DNA from: Bacteroidales bacterium
GTDB taxonomy: Bacteria; Bacteroidota; Bacteroidia; Bacteroidales; UBA932
DNA length: 64,000 nucleotides
Assembly (NCBI GenBank): GCA_017469845.1
Contig: JAFUFP010000049.1
Span: 1 to 64,000, forward strand
Direction: 5' to 3'
Part shown: positions 31,876 to 41,032 of the stretch, piece by piece
How the letters are laid out: each line of letters opens with the position of its first letter
How positions within the stretch are numbered: position 1 is the first letter of the stretch
Translations under genes and position numbers: made by a program
The notes under the pieces: generated by a model
What the model saw: the letters and a program-made list of their open reading frames with translations, nothing else
Told to the model about the DNA's origin: nothing
Database searches by the model: none

Positions 31876-34128
31876 CTACGCTTTCATCAGGGCCGAAACG
31901 TTGTCCTTCTCTCCGACCACCCAAAGGATGTCTCCCTCGCTGAAGGGGACGCCGACGGTGGGGGCGTGGAGAGTTCCGTCAGAAGACTCGACTCCGGCTA
32001 CGAGACAGTGGTAGTCGTCCCTTATGCCGCAGTTCCGGATGTCCTTTCCGGCGAAGGCGGAACCTTCACCGATGAGGAACTGATGGAGGACCATTTCGCT
32101 TTTCTCCATCGTTTCGGGGTCGGCCTTGACGGCGCTTGACGAAATCTGCTCCCCGAGGGCTTCGAGCTGCTGGTCGGTGCCGATCACCTGGATGCGGTCA
32201 CAGGGGTAAATCCTGTCGCTGGCCTTTGGGATGTTGAGTCTCAGAGTGCCCCTCAGGATTGAAACGACGTGTACGCCGAACCTTTTTCCGAGGGCGAGCT
32301 GCGATAGGCTTTCACCCACCCACGGGGCTTCGGCGGGGATGTCGAACTCCGCGAGGTGCATATCCTTCGACAGCAGTTCACCCGCATACTGGGGCCTCTG
32401 CTGCCCGAGGTATTCGTTCCTCACGTCCTTTGCCCGGAGGTTGTTCATGAAGGTCTTCTCGATTATGATGGACTGCTTCTTGAGTTTCTTGCTCATTATC
32501 ATGACCGAGATGATGCCGGCGGCGAGAACGACTACAAGGCCCACCGACAGGTGGAAGTACCTTCCCAGAACGTAGAACACGAACATCATCGCGAGAACGA
32601 TTCTGGCGAAGATGCTCGCAAGGAGAGCCGGGCGGTTGGCCCTGCTTTCCTCCCAAAGGGCGTTGAATTCGTCCGAGCGGTTCTTCTTTATCATTATCGA
32701 GCGGAGGAACGGGGACATGAAAACGATCATCACCGTTACGGCGACGACGTCACCCCAGATTCCGGGGAGGAGCCCCTTCAGGAGCGGCTCGAGGAAATTG
32801 GTCCCGATGAGGATGATGGCAAGGCATATGATCGAATAAACGACCGTGAACTTCACTATCTCCACAAGGTATGTCTTCCAGTAGTTCTGCTTCGATGCCG
32901 CCGGGGCGCTGCCTGAAGCGTACCTGTCGAGGAATCGCTTCCATTTGTCGGGTAGCTTCTTTTCAACAAGGGCGTAGGCGGGTTCCGCCAGCCTTATCAT
33001 ATAAGGGGTGAGGAAGATCGTTATGACGGACACCGCGACCACTATCGGGTAGAGGAAGTCGCTGGTGACGCCGAGCGACACACCGAGCGAAGCGATGATG
33101 AAGGCGAACTCACCGATCTGCGTGAGCGAGAATCCGCACTGCATGGCGGTCTTCAGGGACTTTCCCGAGAAAAGGACTCCGAGGGTGGCGAAAGTGGCCT
33201 GTCCGACAAGGACGGTGAGAGTTATCGCTATGATGGGAAGGGCGTACTCGACGATCATCGAAGGATCGACCATCATTCCGACGGAGACGAAGAATATCGC
33301 CCCGAAGAGGTCCTTCACCGGTTTGACGAGCTTGTCGATCTTCTCGGACTCGAGGGTCTCGGCGAGGATGGAACCCATGATGAAGGCTCCGAAGGCGGCG
33401 GAGAATCCCGTCTTGGCGGCGATGACGACCATTCCGAAGCAAAGGCCCAGCGATACGACCAGAAGGGTCTCGTCGTTCATGAGATTCCTGGCCCACTTGA
33501 GGAAGAGCGGGATGATGTACAGGCCGACGACTATCCAGAGGATGAGGAAGAAAACGAGCTTGAGGATGCTCTGGAGCATCTCCATACCTTCCACGGAGTT
33601 ACTGACCGCCATCGTCGAAAGCATGACCATGAGAACTACGGCGAGGATGTCCTCCAGGATGAGGATGCTCATCACGAGGGATGCGAATCCCTTCTTGCTG
33701 AGGCCCAGATCCTCGAAAGCCTTGTATATGATAGTTGTTGAGGACATTGCGATCATTCCACCGAGGAAAATGGCGTCCATCTTCTTCCATCCGAAGGCCG
33801 TTCCCACGGTTATTCCGAGGAAGATCATACCAATTATGATGGTGAGGGCGGCTATGATCGCCGGTCCTCCCACCTTCACTATCTTCTTGAAACTGAACTC
33901 GAGTCCCAGCGCGAAAAGCAGGAAGATAACTCCTATGTCGGCCCATGTCTGGATATTGGCCGTGTCTACGACTGAAGGGGTGAGACCGAAATGCGGGCTG
34001 GCCAGAAAGCCGGCCACTATGTAGCCCAGGACGAGGGGCTGTTTGAGTTTCTTGAAAAGGATGGTCATCGCGCCGGCCAGGATGAGGATCAGCGCGAGGT
34101 CCGCTATTATTGGTGCGAGTTCTGACAT
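31876..34128 (-). CDS. KefB-type cation:proton antiporter with two RCK_C domains
   Basis: A 750-residue protein. Residues 1-390 form the CPA2 antiporter with about twelve helices; ALGLEFSFKKIVKVGGPAII and GFSAAFGAFIMGSILAET are typical. A second hydrophobic block at about 420-570 adds more helices. The C-terminus has two RCK_C (TrkA-C) domains (about 605-675 and 690-750; the first ends CDRIQVIGTDQQLEALG). The NAD-binding RCK_N domain of KefB/KefC is not seen. It probably exchanges K+ or Na+ for H+ in the inner membrane. Divergent from the GSCFA gene. Confidence 0.9.
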   Translation of the reverse strand: MSELAPIIADLALILILAGAMTILFKKLKQPLVLGYIVAGFLASPHFGLTPSVVDTANIQTWADIGVIFLLFALGLEFSFKKIVKVGGPAIIAALTIIIGMIFLGITVGTAFGWKKMDAIFLGGMIAMSSTTIIYKAFEDLGLSKKGFASLVMSILILEDILAVVLMVMLSTMAVSNSVEGMEMLQSILKLVFFLILWIVVGLYIIPLFLKWARNLMNDETLLVVSLGLCFGMVVIAAKTGFSAAFGAFIMGSILAETLESEKIDKLVKPVKDLFGAIFFVSVGMMVDPSMIVEYALPIIAITLTVLVGQATFATLGVLFSGKSLKTAMQCGFSLTQIGEFAFIIASLGVSLGVTSDFLYPIVVAVSVITIFLTPYMIRLAEPAYALVEKKLPDKWKRFLDRYASGSAPAASKQNYWKTYLVEIVKFTVVYSIICLAIILIGTNFLEPLLKGLLPGIWGDVVAVTVMIVFMSPFLRSIMIKKNRSDEFNALWEESRANRPALLASIFARIVLAMMFVFYVLGRYFHLSVGLVVVLAAGIISVMIMSKKLKKQSIIIEKTFMNNLRAKDVRNEYLGQQRPQYAGELLSKDMHLAEFDIPAEAPWVGESLSQLALGKRFGVHVVSILRGTLRLNIPKASDRIYPCDRIQVIGTDQQLEALGEQISSSAVKADPETMEKSEMVLHQFLIGEGSAFAGKDIRNCGIRDDYHCLVAGVESSDGTLHAPTVGVPFSEGDILWVVGEKDNVSALMKA

Positions 34129-34231
34129 GAGTTGGATTTATGGGACGTAGCCGCCCTGGTGGCGGTCTTTCTTATCCCACAAAATTACAAAAAAAACTCA
34201 TCGCTCCGGTCGGGACTGTGATAATATTGGA

Positions 34232-34239
34232 TATCTTTG
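34232..34239 (+). promoter_or_regulatory. -7 element of the GSCFA gene
   Basis: TATCTTTG followed by C, 32 bp before the ATG at 34272. It argues against the longer reading frame starting at 34140. Confidence 0.65.
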
Positions 34240-34271
34240 CGAAGACGTCCTCCCATGGACACTTTTCCGTT

Positions 34272-35135
34272 ATGCAGTTCTCAACTCCCGTTTCCGTCAA
34301 GGAACCTTCCCAGCGCATCGGCCTCGGGGAAAAGATCCTCGTTCTGGGCAGCTGCTTCGCCGATTCCGTCGGTGAAAGGATGGTGCGTTCAGGTCTTCAT
34401 GCCCTCGTCAATCCTTTCGGGACCCTCTACAATCCTGTCAGCATCTCGAATTCCGTTTCGCGCCTTCAATGCGGCATCCCGTTCCGAGAGGAGGAATGCG
34501 TCAGGATGGGAGCCGGGGCTGACCTTGTCTGCTCGTTCAGCCACCACACTTCCTTCGCCAGAGCTTCGGAGGAGGAGTTCCTCCTCAATGCCAACCGGGC
34601 TTTGGAGGAAGCATCGGCTTTCTACAGGGAATGTTCCCTTGTGATAATCACTCTCGGTACGGCCTGGTGCTTCTGGAGGGAGGGGGAAGTCGTATCGAAT
34701 TGCCTCAAGAGGAACGCTTCCGAGTTCCAGCGGAAGCTTCTTTCGCCCGAGCACGTGAGAATCGTCCTCGACCGGATGACGGAAGGAATTTCCGAAGGAG
34801 GGAAGAGGAGAGTCATTTTCACGGTAAGTCCGGTAAGGCACCTCGCCGACACCGCCCACGGAAACCAGATCAGCAAGTCCACCCTTCTTCTGGGAGTCGA
34901 TTCCGTGATGGCGAAGAATCCGTCCTCGGTGGAATATTTCCCGTCATATGAAATCATGATGGACGAACTCCGTGACTACCGCTTCTACGATGCCGACATG
35001 GTCCACCCTTCGGACGTGGCTGTGGAATACATATGGGAGAGGTTCCGTGAAACTTATTTCACACCTTCCGATATCGAAAAGATGAAGGAGGCGGAAAGGG
35101 CTTGGAAAAGAAGCCGTCATAGGCCGATGCACTGA
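34272..35135 (+). CDS. GSCFA domain protein
   Basis: A 288-residue protein with the family name motif GSCFADSVGERM near residue 27, followed by NPFGTLYNPVSIS and later ITLGTAWCFW, FTVSPVRHLADTAHGNQISK and MVHPSDVAVEYIWERF. The GSC...D...H layout resembles an SGNH/GDSL-type hydrolase with Ser nucleophile and a C-terminal D-x-V-H-P. Cytoplasmic, no signal peptide. Substrate unknown. The start follows the promoter at 34232-34239. Confidence 0.92.
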   Translation: MQFSTPVSVKEPSQRIGLGEKILVLGSCFADSVGERMVRSGLHALVNPFGTLYNPVSISNSVSRLQCGIPFREEECVRMGAGADLVCSFSHHTSFARASEEEFLLNANRALEEASAFYRECSLVIITLGTAWCFWREGEVVSNCLKRNASEFQRKLLSPEHVRIVLDRMTEGISEGGKRRVIFTVSPVRHLADTAHGNQISKSTLLLGVDSVMAKNPSSVEYFPSYEIMMDELRDYRFYDADMVHPSDVAVEYIWERFRETYFTPSDIEKMKEAERAWKRSRHRPMH

Positions 35136-35160
35136 TCATCCTTCTGATAAGAGTTCATCT

Positions 35161-35194
35161 CGGGTGGCCATTTTTCCGGTCATCCGTTTTTTTT
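35161..35194 (+). terminator. Intrinsic terminator after the GSCFA gene
   Basis: CGGGTGGCC (35161-35169) pairs with GGTCATCCG (35178-35186) through two G-U pairs, followed by eight Ts. Confidence 0.75.
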
Positions 35195-35261
35195 GAGTTT
35201 TTTTTGTAACCGGAAGGCCTCCGCGATTGTATTGATGGTGTAATTACTTTCTGACTCATAT

Positions 35262-35720
35262 ATGAGAATCGCTACGGAAATACTGATCGGAAAATACCGG
35301 GACTCAGTCTTCGCCCTTTCCTTCTGCATATGCAAGGACCGTGAGGATGCGGATGACGTCGTTCAGGAGGTTTTCGTGAAGTATCACTTCAGTGGCAAGG
35401 AGTTCGAATCGGAGCGGCACATCCGCTCGTGGCTCTGCAAAGTGGCGGTGAACCTTTCCAGAAACCGTGTAAAGTGTTTCTGGAGAAGCCACAAGGAATC
35501 AATCGAAGAATACAAGAAGACACTCTCTTTCGGGACGGAAGAGGACGGCGAACTTTTCAGCGCAGTGATGTCACTTCCCCGGAAGTACAGGACCGCTCTT
35601 CACCTTCATTACTTCGAAGGATATTCCGTGAAGGAGATTTCCAAGATGCTGGGCATCTCGGAATCAAACGCCAAAGCGAGGCTCAGCCGTGGGCGGAAGG
35701 CGCTCAAGTCAATCATCTGA
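35262..35720 (+). CDS. ECF-type RNA polymerase sigma factor
   Basis: A 152-residue sigma-70 family protein. Sigma region 2 lies at about 1-60 (FALSFCICKDREDADDVVQE, then WLCKVAVNLSRNR), and region 4 at about 95-152 (LPRKYRTALHLHYFEGYSVK, then ISKMLGISESNAKARLSRGR). The start follows a TATATGAG context. The gene 15 bp downstream encodes a single-pass membrane protein that probably serves as anti-sigma factor. The regulon cannot be read from this window; no clear autoregulated promoter was found in 35,195-35,261. Confidence 0.93.
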   Translation: MRIATEILIGKYRDSVFALSFCICKDREDADDVVQEVFVKYHFSGKEFESERHIRSWLCKVAVNLSRNRVKCFWRSHKESIEEYKKTLSFGTEEDGELFSAVMSLPRKYRTALHLHYFEGYSVKEISKMLGISESNAKARLSRGRKALKSII

Positions 35721-35735
35721 AAATTCAGTTCAATT

Positions 35736-36323
35736 ATGGAAAAAGCATCAGAAAAGGAAAGATACATCCGGGCGTTCTCCGTCCTTCATCATGAAGGTGA
35801 AGTCAATCTGGAGAGGAAGCGCTTTCACCTCAGGCCTGCGGCTTCGGTAGGTATCGCACTGGCTCTTGCCGTCGGCTGCACGGCGGCGGTAGTCACATCT
35901 TACCGTACGATCAGGAGTTTCTTCACCTTCGGCAACAACGCGACTGTCTCAATCGTGGAGGAAGAAGACGGGACAAGGGGAACACAGGTGCAGCTCCACA
36001 CGGAGAACTTGACTCCTCCTGTGGAACTTCGGGACGGAAGACTCATCTTTACGGCCTACGGAGAGAATATCGACATATCCGACAAAGTCTCGGTCCGGGA
36101 GGGATATGTACATACCCACGAAGAAAACGGGATGGTGAGCTGGATAGTTGTGGGTCTCAACGAAGAGAACAACCTTAAGAACTTCGGATTCGCGGAATAT
36201 TTCCGGACGGAAGAAGGCAAGGTGACGGGTTATTCCGCCATGACGAATCTGGACAAAAAAGGGCATGGCCCGGAGTGGCTCGAGAAAGTCAAAAAGGAGC
36301 TCGGGGTCTTGGGGGCTGATTGA
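35736..36323 (+). CDS. Probable anti-sigma factor (single-pass membrane protein)
   Basis: A 195-residue protein: a charged cytoplasmic N-terminus (about 1-30), one helix at about 35-54 (ASVGIALALAVGCTAAVVTS) and a periplasmic beta-rich domain. No zinc-binding anti-sigma motif (HxxxCxxC) is visible, so recognition rests on topology and on the 15-bp gap to the ECF sigma gene. I infer that the N-terminal segment holds the sigma factor at the membrane and the outer domain senses an envelope signal. Confidence 0.6.
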   Translation: MEKASEKERYIRAFSVLHHEGEVNLERKRFHLRPAASVGIALALAVGCTAAVVTSYRTIRSFFTFGNNATVSIVEEEDGTRGTQVQLHTENLTPPVELRDGRLIFTAYGENIDISDKVSVREGYVHTHEENGMVSWIVVGLNEENNLKNFGFAEYFRTEEGKVTGYSAMTNLDKKGHGPEWLEKVKKELGVLGAD

Positions 36324-36345
36324 TCCAAGGGAAAAAGTGTCAAAG

Positions 36346-36391
36346 AAAAGGACGGCGGATAACCTCTAGAGAGGCTCCGCCGTCCTTTTTT
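36346..36391. terminator. Strong terminator between sigma operon and dsbD
   Basis: AAAAGGACGGCGGA (36346-36359) and TCCGCCGTCCTTTT (36376-36389) are a perfect 14-bp stem with T-tracts on both strands, ending both convergent transcripts. Confidence 0.92.
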
Positions 36392-36416
36392 CAATCGCTG
36401 TGTCCCAGTCGTAGGA

Positions 36417-38432
36417 TTACTTTGCCGCATTCGCCTCAAGTCCCGACTGGAGGAACTGCACGAATCCGTCCACGTCAAGGTTGTAGCCCCTTATCGGGAC
36501 GAGCTGCTCACCTTCGGGTGAAAGGAGTGCGTAGTTGGGCTGTGCGTTCACACCGAAGCGGGTCCTCACGATGTAGGAATTGACCCTTCCGAAGTCCTTC
36601 AGCACTTTCCCGTTCTCGGTCGTGACCCATTCGTTTTCATTGAGCTTCGACTTGTCGTCGGTATATAGGGCCACGATCACGTAGTCGTTACGGAGTATTT
36701 CAAGGACCCTCGGATCACTCCAGACCCTCTGCTCCATTTCGCGGCAGTTGACGCAGCCGTGCCCCGTGATGTCGACGAAGATGGGTTTTCCCTGCTGCTT
36801 CGCCGCTTCCATACCTTCTTCCAGGGTGAAGTATCCCGAAAGACCGAGGGGAAGTTCCAGGCCGAACCTTTCCGCAGTACTGCTCTTCGCCTGGGCGGCT
36901 GAGCCGGATGATACGGCCAAAGGGCCGTCAGCGTGGTTGTACACCACAAAATCCTGCGTCTGTATCGGAGGAAGATATCCGGAGAGGGCTTTGAGAGGGG
37001 CTCCCCACATTCCGGGGATGAGGTACACGACGAAAGTGAAGACCGCAATGACGAGGGTGAGGCGGAAGACCGAGAGGGGCTTTTCCTCGGGGTCGTCGTT
37101 CTTGAAACGGATCTTTCCGAGAAGGTACAGTCCCAGGAGCGAGAATGTGACTATCCAGATGGCGAGGTAGATCTCCCTGTCGAGAAGTCCCCAGTGGTAG
37201 GTCTGGTCAGCGGTGGAGAGGAACTTGAATCCCAGCGCAACCTCTATGAATCCGAGCACCACCTTGACGGAGTTGAGCCAGCTTCCGCTCTTGAGTTTCT
37301 TAAGGAGCGAAGGGAACATCGCGAAGATGGTGAAGGGGAGTGCGAATGCCACGGAGAACGCGAGCATCGTTATCATCGGTGTCCAGAATTCTCCCTGGGT
37401 GGACTTGATGAGGACCGAACCAACGATGGGACCCGTGCAGGAGAACGACACCAGAACGAGGGTCAGAGCCATGAAGAAGATTCCGGCGAGACCGGCCTTG
37501 TCGGACTTGGCGTCACTCTTGTTCACAAGCGAAGAGGGGAGTGTGATCTCGAACGCTCCGAAGAAGGAGGCGGCGAATACCATGAACACGATGAAGAATA
37601 TGATGTTCGGCAGCCAGTGCGTCGCAAGCCAGTTGAAGATGTCGGCCGTGACGGCGTCTCCTCCAAGGATCCTCGTCAGGAGAATGATTATCGAAATCGG
37701 CACCGTGTAGAGGAGCACTATGAAGAGCCCGTACATGAACGCCTTGAACCTTCCGGCGGCGGGAGTTGAAGAACCCTTCATGAAGAAGGATATCGTCATG
37801 GGCACCATCGGGAATACGCAGGGGGTAAGCAACATCGCGAAGCCCCACAGAATAGCCTCTATGATGAGGCCCCAAAGGGAATTGGAAGAATCTGAACCCT
37901 CGGTGGGATCTTCTATGATTGTCGAGTGTGAATCCTCCGCAAGTGCCTTTTTGTCAGCGCGTGAAACTTTTTTGTTTTGGTCGCTAACATTTTTGTTAGG
38001 CTTGCCGTTTACCTCGAGACTGAACTCATAGTCGGTGGGAGGGGTGCAGAAACTGTCCGAGCAAGCGATCCAGGATACCATTCCTTTGACGGAAGGATTC
38101 TTCGCGGTGAGGCGGATCTTCTGGCCCAGTTTGATCTCTCCGAAGAAGACCTTGTCTCCGTCGAGTTCCTGGCTCTGCGACAGCTCGTAGGGCTCGCCCT
38201 CGAGGGTGTATCCGACGGGGGAGTCGAACTCCAAGGTGGTTGCGGAATATTTGTTCGTCAGGTCATAGGTGTGCAGTCCGTCAGCGATCTTGCCGGTAAG
38301 CACCACCTCGTAAAGGTCTCCTTCGACCTGACGGGTTTCCGTCCTCCACTTTATGGTCTCTTCCGGAGCCTGCGCGAAAATGCTCGTGAAGGCGAAGACG
38401 AGGACCGACGCTATTGAAAGTATGCGTTTCAT
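36417..38432 (-). CDS. dsbD: Thiol:disulfide interchange protein DsbD
   Basis: A 671-residue protein: signal peptide (to about 20), periplasmic N-terminal DsbD-alpha-like domain (to about 135), eight-helix CcdA-like core (about 185-480; LTPCVFPMVPMTISFFMKG carries one redox Cys and FSCTGPIVGSVL the other) and a C-terminal thioredoxin domain with HGCVNCREME (Cys560/Cys563). It passes electrons from cytoplasmic thioredoxin to periplasmic thiol proteins. All three modules and their cysteines are present. The linker at about 140-180 is charged and probably flexible. Confidence 0.94.
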   Translation of the reverse strand: MKRILSIASVLVFAFTSIFAQAPEETIKWRTETRQVEGDLYEVVLTGKIADGLHTYDLTNKYSATTLEFDSPVGYTLEGEPYELSQSQELDGDKVFFGEIKLGQKIRLTAKNPSVKGMVSWIACSDSFCTPPTDYEFSLEVNGKPNKNVSDQNKKVSRADKKALAEDSHSTIIEDPTEGSDSSNSLWGLIIEAILWGFAMLLTPCVFPMVPMTISFFMKGSSTPAAGRFKAFMYGLFIVLLYTVPISIIILLTRILGGDAVTADIFNWLATHWLPNIIFFIVFMVFAASFFGAFEITLPSSLVNKSDAKSDKAGLAGIFFMALTLVLVSFSCTGPIVGSVLIKSTQGEFWTPMITMLAFSVAFALPFTIFAMFPSLLKKLKSGSWLNSVKVVLGFIEVALGFKFLSTADQTYHWGLLDREIYLAIWIVTFSLLGLYLLGKIRFKNDDPEEKPLSVFRLTLVIAVFTFVVYLIPGMWGAPLKALSGYLPPIQTQDFVVYNHADGPLAVSSGSAAQAKSSTAERFGLELPLGLSGYFTLEEGMEAAKQQGKPIFVDITGHGCVNCREMEQRVWSDPRVLEILRNDYVIVALYTDDKSKLNENEWVTTENGKVLKDFGRVNSYIVRTRFGVNAQPNYALLSPEGEQLVPIRGYNLDVDGFVQFLQSGLEANAAK

Positions 38433-38490
38433 ATTGGGTGATGGGATGGGGTGAAAAGTGTTTGTCCGTTTATGTGTTCAAAAAAAAGTA

Positions 38491-38515
38491 TGCGGCCTCC
38501 ATGGGGAAGGCCGCA
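38491..38515 (-). terminator. Intrinsic terminator of rny
   Basis: TGCGGCCT (38491-38498) and AGGCCGCA (38508-38515). On the minus strand the stem is followed by a seven-T run, 12 bp after the rny stop codon. Confidence 0.85.
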
Positions 38516-38526
38516 CGCTTGTGGGA

Positions 38527-40068
38527 TTATTTCGCGTAGGCGACGGAACGGGTCTCCCGGATGACGGTTATCTTGACCTGTCCGGGGTAAGTCATCTCGT
38601 TCTGGATCTTCATCGCTATGTCTGAAGAGAGGGCTGCGGCCTGCTGGTCGGAGACTTCCTCCGCACCGACGATGACCCTGAGTTCCCTTCCGGCCTGGAT
38701 GGCGTAGCTCTTGGTGACTCCGGGGTAGGAGGCTGCGAGGTCTTCCATACCCTTGAGACGTTTGATGTATGACTCGATGACTTCACGTCTCGCACCGGGC
38801 CTTGCGCCTGAGATGGCGTCTCCGACCATCACGATGGGGGAGATGATGGATGTCATCTCCATCTCCTCGTGGTGAGCTCCGATTGCGTTGCAGATCTCGG
38901 GACGCTCCTTGTACTGCTCTGCAAGCTTCATTCCGAGGATAGCGTGAGGAAGTTCAGGCTCTTCTTCGGAAACCTTTCCGATATCGTGGAGAAGTCCGGC
39001 CCTCTTCGCGATCTTGGGATTGAGACCGAGTTCGGAAGCCATGATGGCGCAGATGTTCGCAACCTCACGTGAGTGCTGCAGAAGGTTCTGTCCGTACGAA
39101 GAACGGTATTTCATTCGACCTATGAGGCGGACAAGTTCGATGTTCATTCCGTGGATTCCCAGGTCGATGCAGGTCCTCTTTCCGGTTTCGAGGATCTCGT
39201 CCTCGAGCTGCTTCTGGACCTTGGCCACGACCTCCTCGATCCTTGCGGGGTGGATCCTTCCGTCGGTCACGAGCTGGTGGAGTGAAAGCCTTGCGACCTC
39301 CCTTCTTACCGGATCGAATGCGGAAAGGAGGATTGCGTCGGGAGTGTCGTCCACGACGATTTCAACACCGGTGGCTGCCTCGAGGGCACGGATGTTTCGT
39401 CCTTCACGGCCGATGATCCTTCCCTTTATCTCATCGTTCTCGATGGGGAAGGTGGTGACGGCGTTCTCGATGGCGGTTTCGGTGGCTGTCCTCTGGATGG
39501 TGTTGATCACGATCCTCTTGGCTTCCCTGGCCGCATTGAGCCTGGCCTCGTCCATTGTGTCGTTGATATAGGCCTGAGCCTCGGTGCGGGCTTCAGCCTT
39601 CATGTTCTCGACGAGAACGGCTTTGGCCTCCGCAGCGGTCATTCCGGCTATGGATTCGATCTGCCTGTTGGCTTCGGCCATCAGACGGTCGTATTCCTCG
39701 GCCTTCTTTGTAAGGTTGTCCCTCTGCTGGTTGAGGCTGTTCTTGGCGTTCTCGGCGTCGCGGAGTTTCTTCTGGAGTTCGTTGTTCTGCTGTCCGAGGT
39801 TGTTCTCCTTCTGTTTGATGCGGTTTTCGGCATCCTTTATCGCGCTGTTCTTCTCGTTGACCCATTTCTCGTGGTCGGACTTGAGCTGGAGGTATTTCTC
39901 CTTGGCCTGGAGAATCTTCTCCTTCTTGATGTTCTCGCCCTCGAGTTCGGCCTTCTCGATGATCTCGTCGCGACGTCCTTTGAGGATTATCCTGCGGACT
40001 ATGAGGAAAGCGCCCAGGGCGATTATGGCCCCGATGACAGCGCCGATCAGTAATGATAGAAAGTCCAT
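38527..40068 (-). CDS. rny: Ribonuclease Y
   Basis: A 513-residue membrane-anchored endoribonuclease. An N-terminal helix ([19 protein letters not shown]) is followed by a long coiled coil (about 28-200), a KH domain ([20 protein letters not shown]) and an HD domain with [10 protein letters not shown] and a downstream GAHHEE. It starts mRNA decay at the inner membrane. Full length, no anomalies. The upstream intergenic region holds the probable 6S RNA, and zapA lies beyond it on the same strand. Confidence 0.96.
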   Translation of the reverse strand: MDFLSLLIGAVIGAIIALGAFLIVRRIILKGRRDEIIEKAELEGENIKKEKILQAKEKYLQLKSDHEKWVNEKNSAIKDAENRIKQKENNLGQQNNELQKKLRDAENAKNSLNQQRDNLTKKAEEYDRLMAEANRQIESIAGMTAAEAKAVLVENMKAEARTEAQAYINDTMDEARLNAAREAKRIVINTIQRTATETAIENAVTTFPIENDEIKGRIIGREGRNIRALEAATGVEIVVDDTPDAILLSAFDPVRREVARLSLHQLVTDGRIHPARIEEVVAKVQKQLEDEILETGKRTCIDLGIHGMNIELVRLIGRMKYRSSYGQNLLQHSREVANICAIMASELGLNPKIAKRAGLLHDIGKVSEEEPELPHAILGMKLAEQYKERPEICNAIGAHHEEMEMTSIISPIVMVGDAISGARPGARREVIESYIKRLKGMEDLAASYPGVTKSYAIQAGRELRVIVGAEEVSDQQAAALSSDIAMKIQNEMTYPGQVKITVIRETRSVAYAK

Positions 40069-40151
40069 GTCTTTACATGAATTTTAAGATGTATATATTG
40101 AGTGTTTGTGTTCCACGTCTTCGGGAATCGGTCCGCTCATCAAACGATGAA

Positions 40152-40187
40152 ACGGTGGCCTTCCCCTTTTCGGGAAACAGCCACCGT
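40152..40187 (-). terminator. Stem-loop between the structured RNA and rny
   Basis: ACGGTGG (40152-40158) and CCACCGT (40181-40187) with an inner CCTTCCCC/GGGAAA pairing make a long hairpin in the rny leader. There is no strong U-tract, so it may be a leader structure rather than a terminator. Confidence 0.5.
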
Positions 40188-40223
40188 CAGTGGAATATAG
40201 GCCCAAGGCCTGATCATAGAAGG

Positions 40224-40408
40224 AAAAAGCCGCCCGGTCGCAGGTCAGAAAAGTCTCTGATACAGGATTTGGGCTCCGTGCCGTTTCAGTAATCCGGTGT
40301 TCCGCAATAGCGGAATCCCCTCCGAGAGGGTACTCCGGCCCGCCCTCCACGGCTCAAGTTCACCCGGTTCCGAAGAACGTGTTGTTTTCAGCCCAGGTAC
40401 CGGCGGCT
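40224..40408 (-). ncRNA. ssrS: Structured RNA, probable 6S RNA
   Basis: On the minus strand AGCCGCCGGT (40408-40399) at the 5' end pairs with ACCGGGCGGCT (40238-40228) at the 3' end (one bulge), and the 3' arm runs into UUUUU, as in an intrinsic terminator. The closed molecule is about 185 nt, the usual 6S RNA length. Inside, GGGCU/AGCCC and CCGUG/CACGG form further long-range stems, with local hairpins GUUC-UUCG-GAAC, CCCUC/GAGGG and UUCCGC-UAUU-GCGGAA. It lies 9 nt after the zapA stop, and zapA-ssrS adjacency is known in other bacteria. The region has no plausible protein. The 6S name is inference from size, closing stem and neighbour; a clear central bubble was not traced. Confidence 0.6.
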
Positions 40409-40416
40409 ATTTTCCG

Positions 40417-40698
40417 TCAATTATTGTCAAGATAAGAATCAGTCTCTTCCTGTAGGGCCTTCAGGTCATTCTGCAGGGCTTCCAACTTCCTCTGCAGGTT
40501 GAGGCTGCCGATTGTCTCGTTGAGGGCGACGAAGGACATGATGTCGACCATGTTCTTTCCGGGGTATTTCGCCAAATATCCCGAAAGTCTTCTGTTGATC
40601 GCATTCGCGGCCTGACGGATCAACTCCTCCTGCTCCGCGTCTGCGGCATTGAAGGCATAATCCCTTTCCGCTATGCGAACTGTGATCTTTTGTGCCAT
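40417..40698 (-). CDS. zapA: Cell division protein ZapA
   Basis: A 93-residue protein with the ZapA fold: N-terminal beta-strands with KITVRIAERDYAFNAADAEQ, then a long helical coiled-coil tail. The motif AANAINRRLSGY is near residue 30. ZapA cross-links FtsZ filaments at the division ring. The gene starts 3 bp after the stop of the ZapB-like coiled-coil gene, so the two form an operon; the structured RNA follows 9 nt downstream. Confidence 0.92.
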   Translation of the reverse strand: MAQKITVRIAERDYAFNAADAEQEELIRQAANAINRRLSGYLAKYPGKNMVDIMSFVALNETIGSLNLQRKLEALQNDLKALQEETDSYLDNN

Positions 40699-40701
40699 GT
40701 C

Positions 40702-40974
40702 CTATTTCTCAAGAAGGGAAATGCACTTGTCGATTTCCCTTATCAACTTATCAATCTTCTCCTTCGCCGCCGACTTGTCGGGGGAAGAACCGGTAAAGGC
40801 TTCAGTAAGTTTCAGATTCTCGACTTGTCTTTCCAATTCGGTAATCCGTTTCCCATAGACCTCATTGAGGGCCTGAAGGCGCTTCACTTCCTCCTCGAGG
40901 GCGATGCGCTCCGAGCGCTCGCTTTCGTATCGGGCAATGAGCCTTTCTATGCTTTTTTTGATTCCTTCCAGCAT
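40702..40974 (-). CDS. ZapB-like coiled-coil protein
   Basis: A 90-residue, almost entirely helical protein with heptad-like Leu/Ile/Val spacing (IALEEEVKRLQALNEVYGKR, then ITELERQVENLKL) interrupted by a short Gly-Ser turn (FTGSSPDKS). It resembles ZapB-type division coiled coils in length, composition and position just upstream of zapA. No enzyme motif. Function is inferred from the operon. Confidence 0.75.
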   Translation of the reverse strand: MLEGIKKSIERLIARYESERSERIALEEEVKRLQALNEVYGKRITELERQVENLKLTEAFTGSSPDKSAAKEKIDKLIREIDKCISLLEK

Positions 40975-41002
40975 CTTCCTCAGTTTTTTGGTCTATTTCA
41001 TG

Positions 41003-41032
41003 CAAAATTACTAATAAATTTTTTGAAATCAA
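41003..41032 (-). promoter_or_regulatory. Promoter of the ZapB-like/zapA operon
   Basis: On the minus strand -7 TAATTTTG (41003-41010) and -33 TTG (41030-41032) with a 19-bp spacer; the operon's first ATG is at 40974. Confidence 0.7.

Noticed and set aside
36933-37769. 278-codon plus-strand frame
   Set aside because: Antisense to the membrane core of dsbD; its highly acidic, repetitive composition is a shadow effect.
40224-40408. Cobalamin or TPP riboswitch for rny
   Set aside because: The conserved boxes of these riboswitches were not found, and the gene downstream is RNase Y, not a vitamin gene.
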